Positions 1 through 8,731 of a DNA stretch of 64,000 nt are shown here, piece by piece. Below the pieces are notes generated by a model. That model was not told the origin of the DNA. It was given only the letters and a program-made list of their open reading frames with translations, and did no database searches. A program made the position numbers and the translations under genes. Source of the DNA: Catenovulum adriaticum (GTDB taxonomy: Bacteria; Pseudomonadota; Gammaproteobacteria; Enterobacterales; Alteromonadaceae); NCBI RefSeq assembly GCF_026725475.1, contig NZ_CP109966.1, forward strand, positions 608,342-672,341. Reading direction: 5' to 3'. Each line of letters opens with the position of its first letter. Position 1 is the first letter of the stretch.

Positions 1-985
1 TTAATAACAAGGTAATATTAATAATCAGGAGAATAACCAAAGGATTTTCTGACAAACTCAACAAGGTTTCACTAATAGATTGCGGGATAAAAGCGTATGA
101 CATTAACCACGACATGGCAGACGAGGCACCAATTAATAACATAACAATCGCTGTTGTATTAACGGACTTTAATAGCAATGGGTATAAATCTTTCACTTTA
201 AGCTGACGATAAAATACCAGCGAAAGTGCTAAAGAATATAATACCGCAATAGCCCCCGCCTCTGTGGGTGTAAAAAAGCCAGCGATAATGCCGCCAATAA
301 TTAAAACAATTAATAATAAGCTGGGCACGGCGCCAAACAACGCGGGCCAGAATGGTTCAATTGCTTCACTAGACAAAGGCTGAATATTTTTTCGTTTAAC
401 GTAGATTGCACAAGCGGCAATCAACAATAAAGTGACTAAAATACCCGGTAAATAGCCTGCAATAAATAATGCCGCAATGGATACGCCACCGCTTGCTAAC
501 GAATATACAATTAAAATATTACTCGGTGGTATTAACATACCTGTGGTTGCTGCCGTTACGGTAACAGCTGTGCTAAATGGCTTATCGTACCCTTCTTTTT
601 TCATCGCCGGGATCATAAAACCACCAATGGCAGAAGTAGCCGCAACCGATGAGCCTGAAATAGAACCAAATAATGCACATGAAATTACATTTACAAATGC
701 TAAACCACCGGGTAAACGTCCAACCAACACTTTTGCAAAACTAATCAACCTAGCAGCAATACCACCCTGCCCCATTAAATAACCAGACAATATAAAAAAT
801 GGAATAGCTAATAAAGCAAAACTATCTATACCAGCAGTCAGCCGCTGCGCTATTGTCGTTAAAGCCGGCAAAGTATCAATGGTGGCCAACATAGTCACCA
901 AGGTGGCAAATATAATGGCCAATGCAATAGGCAAGTTAATTAACAATAAAACGGCAAATACACCAAATAAAATTGCACTAGTCAT
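1..985 (-). CDS. dctM: TRAP transporter large permease, DctM-like (partial, 3' end outside window)
   Basis: Large membrane subunit of a tripartite (TRAP) carrier, which imports an organic acid using the sodium gradient. The reading frame opens with ATG at 985 and stays open to the window edge, giving about 328 residues of the usual 425 or so. It is made of successive hydrophobic segments and contains the small-residue motif FGSISGSSVAA, then TTGMLIPPSN, both typical of DctM. Its start overlaps the end of the DctQ gene by 8 bp, so the order of transcription is dctP, dctQ, dctM. The binding protein in this set belongs to a type often linked to uronates, so unsaturated or ordinary uronic acid released from ulvan is the likely cargo; that is an inference from context. 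Confidence 0.93.
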   Translation of the reverse strand, partial: MTSAILFGVFAVLLLINLPIALAIIFATLVTMLATIDTLPALTTIAQRLTAGIDSFALLAIPFFILSGYLMGQGGIAARLISFAKVLVGRLPGGLAFVNVISCALFGSISGSSVAATSAIGGFMIPAMKKEGYDKPFSTAVTVTAATTGMLIPPSNILIVYSLASGGVSIAALFIAGYLPGILVTLLLIAACAIYVKRKNIQPLSSEAIEPFWPALFGAVPSLLLIVLIIGGIIAGFFTPTEAGAIAVLYSLALSLVFYRQLKVKDLYPLLLKSVNTTAIVMLLIGASSAMSWLMSYAFIPQSISETLLSLSENPLVILLIINITLLL

Positions 986-1484
986 TTGTATTCTCCTGCT
1001 CAGGTAAACTGGTTTCCAGTGTCAGATAAAAATTGATGCTATAAAGCAAAAACAAGACCCCGCTAAGCGGTACTACAGTATAAATAAAAGCCACAGGTAC
1101 ATTTAACACAGGCGAATATTGTTCAAATTCCCAAGTCATATAAACCAAATTACAGCCGCCAATAATTAATACTGAGACGGCAAATATCGCAACTAATACA
1201 CAACAAAAACGGTATATTTTACGGGCTTTATCAGCTGATATTTTTTGAATTAATAGGTCAAAACCAAGATGGCTATGCGTGCTGTAAGCATATGCACCGC
1301 CCAATAAACTGATCCAAATTAATAAAAAACGAGCAATTTCTTCTGTAAATGAGCTAGGTTGCGGCAAAATAAAACGAGTCAGTACTTGCCAAGTGACATC
1401 AACCACCAATAAAACCAGCATAACAGCCAGCATTAAACGGATAATTGAATTAAGTTGAGTTAAAAATGATTGCAAAGATCTCAT
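978..1484 (-). CDS. dctQ: TRAP transporter small permease, DctQ-like
   Basis: Small membrane subunit of the TRAP carrier; it couples the binding protein to the large permease. The 168-residue product has four hydrophobic helices and the DctQ-type stretch EEIARFLLIWISLLGGAYA near residues 44-62. It overlaps the DctP gene by 4 bp (ATGA) and DctM by 8 bp, a sign of translational coupling. Length and helix count fit the family. Nothing in it reveals the substrate. Confidence 0.93.
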   Translation of the reverse strand: MRSLQSFLTQLNSIIRLMLAVMLVLLVVDVTWQVLTRFILPQPSSFTEEIARFLLIWISLLGGAYAYSTHSHLGFDLLIQKISADKARKIYRFCCVLVAIFAVSVLIIGGCNLVYMTWEFEQYSPVLNVPVAFIYTVVPLSGVLFLLYSINFYLTLETSLPEQENTND

Positions 1485-2479
1485 AGTTGGCGCCCTAATT
1501 TTTTAATATCAGCCACTAATTGCTCAAGCGGTGTGCCTTCAAGTTGTTTATAAATTGGCTCGACACTTTTTTGGAATTGCGTTTTGTCAGCTCGAATCAC
1601 TTCAACACCAGCTTCTTTCACTTTGTTGAGTGACATTTGAGTCGACTCAGCCCATAATTTTTTCTGGTACTGGGTTGCTAATGCCATTGCTTCTTTTAGC
1701 CAAGCTTGCTCTTGTTTAGATAAATTATTCCAAGTGTGGGTGCCAATAATGATAACGTCTGGAATTGAAGTATGTTCATCTAATAAGTAATATTGGCTGA
1801 CTTCATAATGTTTAGAGTAATAAAAACTGGGCGGGTTATTTTCTGCCCCTTCAACGATACCTTGTTGCAGGGCTGTGTAGAGCTCACCCCAACTAATAGG
1901 CGTGGCAGCACCACCCATAGTATTAACCATAGTCACAGCACTTTGACTGCTCATTACTCGAATTTTTAACCCTTTTAAATCGTCTGGCTGAGTGACTTTA
2001 TCTTTTGTTGTATAAAAACTTCGGCTACCGGCATCAAAATAGCCTAACCCTTTGATATTAAAATCTTGCCCTGAATCTAATAACTCGCGACCTATTGAGC
2101 CCGATAAGGTTGCCCAAAAATGTTCTTGGTCTTGAAATAAATAAGGCAAACTAAATACTTTCATGCCTGAAACAAAGGTTTCAAGCGTACTGGCCGATAC
2201 TTTGGTCATATCCATGCTGCCAATTTGAATCAGCTCAATAATTTCTCTTTCAGAGCCCAGCTGACCAGATGGATATAAAACAAGATCCATCTGACCATTA
2301 GATATACGCTGTAACTCGGTATTCATATATTCTAAAGATTGGTGCACTGGATGTTGTATATCTAACCCGTGTGCAATTCGAAGTGATTTTGTGCTGTCAG
2401 TTAATTCACCACAGGCATTTAATAAAACAATCATCAATGCCGAGGTGATGCTTTTTGTAATAAAACGCATATTAGTCAC
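1481..2479 (-). CDS. dctP: TRAP transporter solute-binding lipoprotein, DctP-like, probably uronate type
   Basis: Periplasmic binding component of the TRAP carrier (332 residues). The signal peptide ends in a lipobox, LLNAC near residue 23, so the protein is probably lipid-anchored, which is less usual for DctP. The core has the family elements GLKIRVM, ISWGELYTALQQG and EGAENNPPSFYYSKHYE. These are the form I associate with hexuronate-binding DctP proteins; the Arg of IRVM normally pairs with the substrate carboxylate. The first possible codon is GTG at 2479; an ATG at 2470 is an equally good start. Import of uronate or of the 4,5-unsaturated uronate made by the lyases at 51400-59230 would fit, but this is inferred. 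Confidence 0.9.
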   Translation of the reverse strand: MTNMRFITKSITSALMIVLLNACGELTDSTKSLRIAHGLDIQHPVHQSLEYMNTELQRISNGQMDLVLYPSGQLGSEREIIELIQIGSMDMTKVSASTLETFVSGMKVFSLPYLFQDQEHFWATLSGSIGRELLDSGQDFNIKGLGYFDAGSRSFYTTKDKVTQPDDLKGLKIRVMSSQSAVTMVNTMGGAATPISWGELYTALQQGIVEGAENNPPSFYYSKHYEVSQYYLLDEHTSIPDVIIIGTHTWNNLSKQEQAWLKEAMALATQYQKKLWAESTQMSLNKVKEAGVEVIRADKTQFQKSVEPIYKQLEGTPLEQLVADIKKLGRQL

Positions 2480-2607
2480 TAAACTCTGCCCATAAAATTA
2501 ACAAAAAAAATACATAGGTTATTGTATATCGAAAACATTTGACTTGAAATGACTATTTTAGATTTTTTATCGTTAATTTTGGATTTATATGCTTGATAGG
2601 AGAGATT

Positions 2608-2640
2608 AAAGGTTACTAAAAAAACAAATTAGCAACCTTT
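2608..2640 (-). terminator. Hairpin between kinase and TRAP genes
   Basis: Arms AAAGGTTACTAA and TTAGCAACCTTT pair over 12 positions with one mismatch and an A-rich loop. On the minus strand this follows the kinase stop at 2732 and a short T-rich stretch comes after it, so it may end or attenuate kinase transcription before dctP. Confidence 0.5.
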
Positions 2641-2731
2641 ATTATACAATTTAAGAAATGATTAAGCTTATTATTTGTAGTTGATTAATACCCAACCGCA
2701 TCATATTTTCAATGCTTGGAGATTTAAATAA

Positions 2732-4126
2732 CTACAAGTTTTCTTGAATAGCTGACAGCCATTGCGCTTTATACTGTACTAAGTTTTCTATACTGGTTTT
2801 TAATGCTGGCTCAACTTTGGGTTCATCAAATGATTTACCCCATGACATTAACTGAGCCACGCCTTGCACTGTGCCTGTTGTATCGGTTGATAAATAAACA
2901 TTTTGATCACCTCGTAACTGCGATAATAAACCGCATAAAAAAGGATTTTTCAAAAAAGCCCCTTCAATATAAATATCACCAGAAACCTTCAATGTATCCA
3001 ACTGATAGTCGAGCATTAATGCACAATACAAAGAAGCTAAAGCCGCACCTTTAATTGTTTTTTTATTACCCAAAATACAGCCTTCACTGTGACCAAAAGG
3101 TCCACTGCCACCACTAAAATCAGGCAAAGCAAATACATTTGAGTTAATCACATGCTGGATATCTTGTGCTGAAAATTTATCGGCAACATTAGCGCCAAAT
3201 CGCTTACAGATACTTGCAAATTCACGCCCCCCCATAAATCTTGCACAAGCAACCGCTTTGCCGGTCGCATCAATATTTGCCAGCATATCTTTATCTTTAG
3301 ATAAATTTTCAAGTGAGACGTTAGCCGCCATGCTAATTGTCCACGTACCGGTTGAAATAACGGTAAAAGGACGATCATCTTGAGAAACGCGATACCGCAA
3401 AAAGCTTGCGTTGCTGTCATGAATTCCGACATGTACTTGGCATTGCTCACCTAGCCCCCAAGCTTGTGCTAACTGAGGTTTAATTTGACCAACGCAATGC
3501 CATGGCGGCATCACTTTTGGAAATAAGTGACGCCAATTCATGGTATCAACCAAGCTTGAAAAGTCATTATCCGCTATAGACCATAAATCGGTATGACACC
3601 CCAATGAGGTAATATCTGTACTGACTTCGCCAGTTAATTTCCATGCCCAATATTGTGGATACATTAAAATATCAGTACATTGATTAAATTTAGTTGCAAA
3701 GTGGTGTTGCAGCCAAAATAACTGTTTGCCAAGGTTTAAACCTGCAGGCAATGGCGGCGAAAATGTTTTTTCGTATAAGGGTTTAACGGTTAAATAAGGT
3801 TCATTAATTTTATCTAACTCGTTATATTCATAATCTAAAACGGGTAAAACCAGCTCTTCTTTATCACGGTTAATTAGAGCAGCCGTTGCACCATGCGTAG
3901 AAAAAGCAATGGCTGAAATGTGATATGAGCTCGCTAATAATTTAATATTTTCACTTAACCATGTCCAAATATAATCAACATCAACACTTGGATACGCTCC
4001 TGAAGAATCAATGACATTATTAGTTTGCTCAGTACGAACAGGGTTATTTCTTGCGTCTAATAAGCAAATTTTGATATGAGTTTTGCCTATATCTACAACT
4101 AATGAATTTAAAGACTGATCTGACAC
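2732..4126 (-). CDS. FGGY-family sugar kinase, rhizobial RhaK-like (probable L-rhamnulose kinase)
   Basis: ATP-dependent sugar kinase of the ribulokinase/xylulokinase fold (464 residues). The N-terminal lobe begins VVDIGKTHIKICLLD, the phosphate-binding DxGxT region. STHGATA (about residues 96-102), GLNLGKQLFW, YPQYWAWKLTG and TSLGCHTDLWS follow; HDSNAS and STGTWT belong to the C-terminal lobe. The PQYWAW and SLGCHTDLW blocks are those I recognise from the rhizobial RhaK branch, not from E. coli RhaB. A rhamnulose kinase makes sense beside ulvan lyases, since ulvan is rich in L-rhamnose, but isomerase and aldolase are not in the window. The start is GTG at 4126, with AAAGG about nine bases upstream. 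L-fuculose is an alternative substrate. Confidence 0.85.
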   Translation of the reverse strand: MSDQSLNSLVVDIGKTHIKICLLDARNNPVRTEQTNNVIDSSGAYPSVDVDYIWTWLSENIKLLASSYHISAIAFSTHGATAALINRDKEELVLPVLDYEYNELDKINEPYLTVKPLYEKTFSPPLPAGLNLGKQLFWLQHHFATKFNQCTDILMYPQYWAWKLTGEVSTDITSLGCHTDLWSIADNDFSSLVDTMNWRHLFPKVMPPWHCVGQIKPQLAQAWGLGEQCQVHVGIHDSNASFLRYRVSQDDRPFTVISTGTWTISMAANVSLENLSKDKDMLANIDATGKAVACARFMGGREFASICKRFGANVADKFSAQDIQHVINSNVFALPDFSGGSGPFGHSEGCILGNKKTIKGAALASLYCALMLDYQLDTLKVSGDIYIEGAFLKNPFLCGLLSQLRGDQNVYLSTDTTGTVQGVAQLMSWGKSFDEPKVEPALKTSIENLVQYKAQWLSAIQENL

Positions 4127-5079
4127 TTTTGATTACCTTTAAGTAACATTAGTAAATTATAAAGCGATAATGCCTAATCTACTAACCTAAAATCACCACA
4201 CATACCCAATACTATAACAATATTAAGAGTAACTTCAAATACAAACCAGTCAAAATAAATCTAATTTAATCAAAACCAACAATAAATACTTGTAACTATG
4301 TTAGTTGTGTGGGAATATAGATAATATTAGTTTTGAACATAGAATCTCCAATTTTATTAATCAAAACGATATAAATTAATTGGATAAAAGCAACCAATGC
4401 TACCCGCTAGCATCCAATTTCAGAGCGTCGTGTGTGGACAAGGATGTCCGCTTTTCTGCTGTCCCCCTCACTTATCAAGCTATCTTTTTATTTCACTTTA
4501 TAAAACAAACCCACCCTGTATAAAAATTAAACACTATGCTCAGGACAAGATCATACTTTAATATATCGCCAATATTTAAATGGGAGAGCCATAATTTAGC
4601 ACACTGGATTTTGTGCCAGACAAATCTTAAGTAATTGCATCCATGCAGTGTATTTTCAGGACGAAAAATCCAAGCTTACATGGCAAGCAGCGTTTTTGTG
4701 ACAATGATGGGCTACTTGCGCCACTTCGCTAGTTTGTGGAAAAGTGTTCAACTATTATTTTGCCCTGAAACTATGTTCTGTTTGCCAATCAAAATACAAA
4801 TATGGGTTGGTGTTTTTTGCGAAGCCGCTCATTGTAAAAGCGAGTTAAACGCAGTTTTCAGCAATGCAGTTTTCAGCAATAAGGCCGGAGAATAACACAC
4901 AAAGCCTTCATCTTGATAAATGTTGAAGAAACTCCAGTATCTGCAAATAATACCTCCAAAAGCGCAACAAATATTAAAAAAGATGCAAACTCATCGCTAT
5001 ATAAATTACTTTAAATGAGTAATTTATATATAATAACAGGGTTAAAATAAGCCAGAATTCAGTAAGGCAGGTTAATTTA
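4127..5079. other. Intergenic region between divergent kinase and LacI genes
   Basis: About 950 bp without a convincing gene. The outer parts are AT-rich and presumably hold the divergent promoters. The middle, about 4420-4900, is clearly richer in G and C than its surroundings. It contains a direct repeat of GCAGTTTTCAGCAAT (4853-4882) and a short GCATCCATGC palindrome near 4637. An 86-codon open frame at 4635-4895 has no recognisable features and no clear ribosome site. I see this middle segment as a probable intergenic repetitive element or decayed insertion, not a gene. Confidence 0.4.
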
Positions 5080-6087
5080 GTGTCAACAATCAAAGATGTT
5101 TCAAAACTCGCCGGGGTATCTCCAGCAACCGTATCCAGAGTCATTAATAATGCAAATGGCGTAAGCGCTAAAACAAAAGAAAAAGTTAAACAAGCTATTG
5201 CCGAATTAGATTTTTATCCTAATGCTCAAGCTAGAGCGCTAGTTAAGCAATCGACAAATACAATCGGTGTTGTCATGTCTGAACTGTCCGATCCTTTTTT
5301 TGCTATTATGGCTAGAAGCATTGAAATAACAGCAGAAAAATATAATGCCAATGTCTTAATTAGTACAGGCTCATTAAATGAAGAAAAAGAACGTCAGGCC
5401 ATTAACAGCTTACAAGCTCAAAGATGCAAAGCGATGGTGGTCAATAGTAAAATTTTATCTGATGAAGAATTAATTGATTTTGCTCATAAAATTCCGGGAT
5501 TTGTGCTCATAAATAAATACATTGAAGCCATTCAAGAAAGGTGTATTTGGCTTGATAACCAGCAAGGTGGTTTCAATATGGCGCAATATATCTTAGAGAT
5601 GGGCCATTCTAACGTGTTAGTTTTATCAACCAAAAACAAAGTATATGACGCATCCCGAAGACTAGCGGGAATCCAATCAGCCTTTACACAAGCACATAAA
5701 ATTTTACCTGCTAACCATATCATTTACACGTCACCTGATCCTCAAGGTGGAGAAAAAGCAATTGAACAAGCCTTAGCAAACGGCATCAAGTTTACCGCTG
5801 TATTAGCTTACAATGACGCAGTTGCCGTTGGCGCTGTAGCAAAACTGACTGAAAAAGGGTTAAGCGTGCCAGAAAATGTCTCTGTCATTGGGTTTGATGA
5901 CGTACTGTTGGCTAACTATTGCTCGCCGCCACTCACAACCGTTAAATATCCGATTGCTGTGATGTCTCAAAAAGCAACTGAATTAGCATTAACGCTCAGT
6001 AAAAATGAAGGTAAAGTTAGTCAAACAATAAACACTTACAAATACAAACCGATCATTATCAAACGCAGCTCTGTTAGCTGGGGTTAA
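5080..6087 (+). CDS. LacI-family transcriptional regulator 1
   Basis: Sugar-responsive repressor (335 residues). The N-terminal helix-turn-helix is IKDVSKLAGVSPATVSRVIN, followed by the hinge region YPNAQARAL, then a periplasmic-binding-protein-like effector domain with VIGFDDVLLANYCSPPLTTV near the C-terminus. The start is GTG at 5080, preceded by AGGCAGG. Only 1 bp separates its stop from the transporter gene, so the two are co-transcribed. The effector is probably a rhamnose- or uronate-containing sugar from ulvan, inferred from the neighbours. Confidence 0.95.
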   Translation: MSTIKDVSKLAGVSPATVSRVINNANGVSAKTKEKVKQAIAELDFYPNAQARALVKQSTNTIGVVMSELSDPFFAIMARSIEITAEKYNANVLISTGSLNEEKERQAINSLQAQRCKAMVVNSKILSDEELIDFAHKIPGFVLINKYIEAIQERCIWLDNQQGGFNMAQYILEMGHSNVLVLSTKNKVYDASRRLAGIQSAFTQAHKILPANHIIYTSPDPQGGEKAIEQALANGIKFTAVLAYNDAVAVGAVAKLTEKGLSVPENVSVIGFDDVLLANYCSPPLTTVKYPIAVMSQKATELALTLSKNEGKVSQTINTYKYKPIIIKRSSVSWG

Positions 6088-6088
6088 C

Positions 6089-7465
6089 ATGCTCCAGTTG
6101 CCTGCAATAAAAAATAAAGAAAAAGTAGCGATTGGCAGTGGGTATCTTGCCATTTTTTTTGCCGGCCATTCAATCAATGCGCTTACAACCCCCTACTATC
6201 AAATGACTCGGGCTTTAGACCCACTTTTATTAGCAATAGCATTAACTTTACCCTTAATCATTTCAGCAGCAATTAGCTCTCAAGTAGCGATTATATCTGA
6301 CAAAATAAAATTCAAATGGGGTAGCAGAAGACAATTAATTTTATTAAGTGGCTGGGTCGCAGGTATCAGTTTTTCGTCTTTATGGATTTTCCCTGAGTCA
6401 TGGGGAGATACCACATTACTGATGATGCTTTGCTTGGTAGCCAGTGTTTTCTACATTAGTAGCTGTTTTTTTTCAATCAATATCAAATGTGTTACTTTTG
6501 AAACTCGTTCAGATAACTACCAAAGAACATTAGTTTTAGCCTTTGCGTCTGTATTTGAGCGTATCGGTTCACTGGTTTATTTTTGGCTTTACCCCTTAGC
6601 GAAATTACCAATCTGGCAATCGGTCTATACAGGGGTACAAGTCGTAGGTTCAGCAGTAGGTTTGCTTTTAATTGCCGGGTTCGCCACTATTTTTGCCTTT
6701 TTATGCCAAGAAAAAACCGATAAAACGCCTCATTTTCAGCAACTAAAACAAGCTAAGTTAACATTTAGCAACCTAACCCCAGATATAAAAAAAGCTTTAA
6801 CCATTATATTAGCGTTAGTCATTTTAAAATTTGGTGCTACCAGCGTTTGCAGTAGCTTTGACTACTATTTGCTCGTCTATTATGTAAATTATGGCGACAT
6901 AGAAGCGGGCTCACATTGGAAAGGCATACTTTCAACTTCTTTTGCCTTATTTGGTATTCTACTCACTCCAGTGATCGCCTATTTAGTCAATGCTTATGGT
7001 AAAATAAGCATTTTAAAATTTATTTATGTTATCAGCAGCGTAGCTGGCGCGGCTAAATGGTTTATTTACACACCCGAAAGCGAATGGCTAATCATTTTAG
7101 ACGCTTTACTAAATGCATCGTCTTGGGTTGCTATGTCTGTAATAATACCAGCGTTGCTTGCAGATTTAAGCGCAATTCACCATAAAGCATCTGGCTATCA
7201 AAACACGTCATACTTTGTATCTCAGCATAATAAAGTGCTGCAATTTAGCTTAGTGATTGCACTAATAGGATCTGGTACCTTACTCAACTTAATTGGTTTT
7301 GATGCCAGTTCAGGCACAGCCCAAACAGAGAGCAGTTTGTTTTTTATGCGGTTAATTTTATCCGTAGGTTCGATTTTATTTAGTTTGCTGCCAATTTGGT
7401 TATTAACTTTTTACCCATCAAATTGCGTTAACCATTCTCAACTAACAGGTAATTTAAACAAATGA
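6089..7465 (+). CDS. Sugar:cation symporter of the GPH / MFS superfamily
   Basis: Inner-membrane transporter of 458 residues with about twelve hydrophobic segments. The cytoplasmic loop KIKFKWGSRRQLIL near residues 72-85 corresponds to the charged loop 2-3 of GPH carriers (consensus DRTxSRWGRRRP). It lies between two LacI genes: 1 bp after the first, and overlapping the second by 4 bp (ATGA). Local regulation by one or both repressors is therefore likely. Monosaccharide or disaccharide uptake from the periplasm is the expected job; the sequence does not show which sugar. A SLC45-like sucrose porter is the nearest alternative label. Confidence 0.82.
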   Translation: MLQLPAIKNKEKVAIGSGYLAIFFAGHSINALTTPYYQMTRALDPLLLAIALTLPLIISAAISSQVAIISDKIKFKWGSRRQLILLSGWVAGISFSSLWIFPESWGDTTLLMMLCLVASVFYISSCFFSINIKCVTFETRSDNYQRTLVLAFASVFERIGSLVYFWLYPLAKLPIWQSVYTGVQVVGSAVGLLLIAGFATIFAFLCQEKTDKTPHFQQLKQAKLTFSNLTPDIKKALTIILALVILKFGATSVCSSFDYYLLVYYVNYGDIEAGSHWKGILSTSFALFGILLTPVIAYLVNAYGKISILKFIYVISSVAGAAKWFIYTPESEWLIILDALLNASSWVAMSVIIPALLADLSAIHHKASGYQNTSYFVSQHNKVLQFSLVIALIGSGTLLNLIGFDASSGTAQTESSLFFMRLILSVGSILFSLLPIWLLTFYPSNCVNHSQLTGNLNK

Positions 7466-8469
7466 TAACAATCAAGGATATAGCAAAAGCTGCAGGCGTG
7501 TCACCTGCAAGCGTTTCCAGAGTCATTAATAATGGTCCTAAAGTTGGGTCTAAAACCCGTGAGCGAATAAAAACTATTATGCAAGAGATGGGGTACCAAC
7601 CAAATGTACACGCTCAAGCGCTAAATACACAGCAAAATGAAGCAATAGGCATAGTGCTGGCCGATTTGACCGACCCATTTTTTGCCGCTATGGCTCATGG
7701 AATAGAGCAAGTCGCCAGTCGTAAAAACGTGCAAATTTTTATGAATTCAGGCGCATTTAAACAACACACAGAAATGAAAGCCATTGAAACATTAAGAGAA
7801 CACAGATACACCAATATGGTTGTCAACAGCGCAGCTTTGTCTGATGATCAATTAATCAAATTTGCAGAATCTATCCCGGGCTTTGTTTTACTCAATCGGT
7901 ATATTGAAAAAATAAAATCTAGATGCGTTTGGTTAGATGAATATATGTGCGGCCATATGATGGCTCAACATATCGGTGAAAAAGGACATAAACAAATGGC
8001 GGTTTTACTGACCGACGAAATCCGACCTAACACTCAAGAAAGATTAAGAGGAATGGTCGATTATTTCACCGCGCAAGATATAACACTACCAGATACAAAT
8101 ATTGAATATAGTTATGCAAGTTATGAGGGTGGTGAAATTGCCGTGCAAAACTTGCTAGCAAAAGGGATTAACTTTACCGCTTTGCTCTGCTATAACGATG
8201 CAATGGCTGTCGGAGCGATTTCTATGTTTAAAGCTCATGGTTTAAGGGTTCCAGAAGATATATCCGTCATAGGGTGCGATAATTTAATTCTCGCAAAGTG
8301 TAGTATCCCTAAACTGACCACAATAAACGTCCCCATTGAACAAATGGCAAAAAAAGCGGCTGAGTTATCACTAAAATTAGCCAAGCCAAGATTGGAGCAA
8401 AACATAATCGAAGAGCAAAAATTTACCCCCAGCTTAGTCGAAAGAGGCACAGTGAAGGACATCACTTAA
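7462..8469 (+). CDS. LacI-family transcriptional regulator 2
   Basis: Second repressor of the operon, also 335 residues and plainly a paralogue of the first: IKDIAKAAGVSPASVSRVIN in the helix-turn-helix and similar spacing throughout. It differs where specificity would be set: the hinge reads YQPNVHAQAL in place of YPNAQARAL, replacing the usual Arg, and the late effector-domain motif is IGCDNLILAKCSIPKLTTI, with Cys in place of Phe. The two proteins may bind related operators and different inducers, or form heterodimers. The gene starts inside the transporter stop (ATGA overlap). Confidence 0.94.
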   Translation: MITIKDIAKAAGVSPASVSRVINNGPKVGSKTRERIKTIMQEMGYQPNVHAQALNTQQNEAIGIVLADLTDPFFAAMAHGIEQVASRKNVQIFMNSGAFKQHTEMKAIETLREHRYTNMVVNSAALSDDQLIKFAESIPGFVLLNRYIEKIKSRCVWLDEYMCGHMMAQHIGEKGHKQMAVLLTDEIRPNTQERLRGMVDYFTAQDITLPDTNIEYSYASYEGGEIAVQNLLAKGINFTALLCYNDAMAVGAISMFKAHGLRVPEDISVIGCDNLILAKCSIPKLTTINVPIEQMAKKAAELSLKLAKPRLEQNIIEEQKFTPSLVERGTVKDIT

Positions 8470-8478
8470 ATTAGACAT

Positions 8479-8504
8479 ATTTATCTTTTTTACAGAAGAT
8501 AAAT
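8479..8504 (+). terminator. Hairpin after the LacI operon
   Basis: Perfect 9-bp stem ATTTATCTT / AAGATAAAT with an 8-base loop, starting 10 bp after the second LacI stop codon. The T run lies in the loop and not after the stem, so it is a weak terminator candidate. Confidence 0.45.
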
Positions 8505-8731
8505 AAGGCACCAAACATGACATTTAAGTTCATTTCAACGATGATATTGACCAAGCCGTTAATGGATTTTCGAAAATCGACGACTGGATTGCAGGTAAAT
8601 ATCATTTGGCTCAATAAACATTATTCATTTTGCTAGCCCGTCAATCAGAGCGGATAAATAGCTGGGTGACGTTGAAGCTGGCAATTTTATATTCTGCCAC
8701 TACAATTGTGACTTATCCACTAACGACCAAT
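8505..8731 (+). pseudogene. Possible decayed coding remnants
   Basis: No intact gene, but two plus-strand fragments read like real protein. One, about 8534-8617, ends YHLAQ and a stop after a segment containing DDIDQAVNG and IDDWIAGK. The other, from about 8668, contains AGNFIFCHYNCD and FNGRIVYFY and runs into the 3' end of the convergent sulfatase gene. I cannot name the family. They may be the tail of an old carbohydrate-active gene cut by rearrangement. Confidence 0.3.

Noticed and set aside
4635..4895. 86-codon open frame upstream of the first LacI gene
   Set aside because: No ribosome site, no recognisable motif, odd composition and overlap with a repeat-like block; more likely non-coding.
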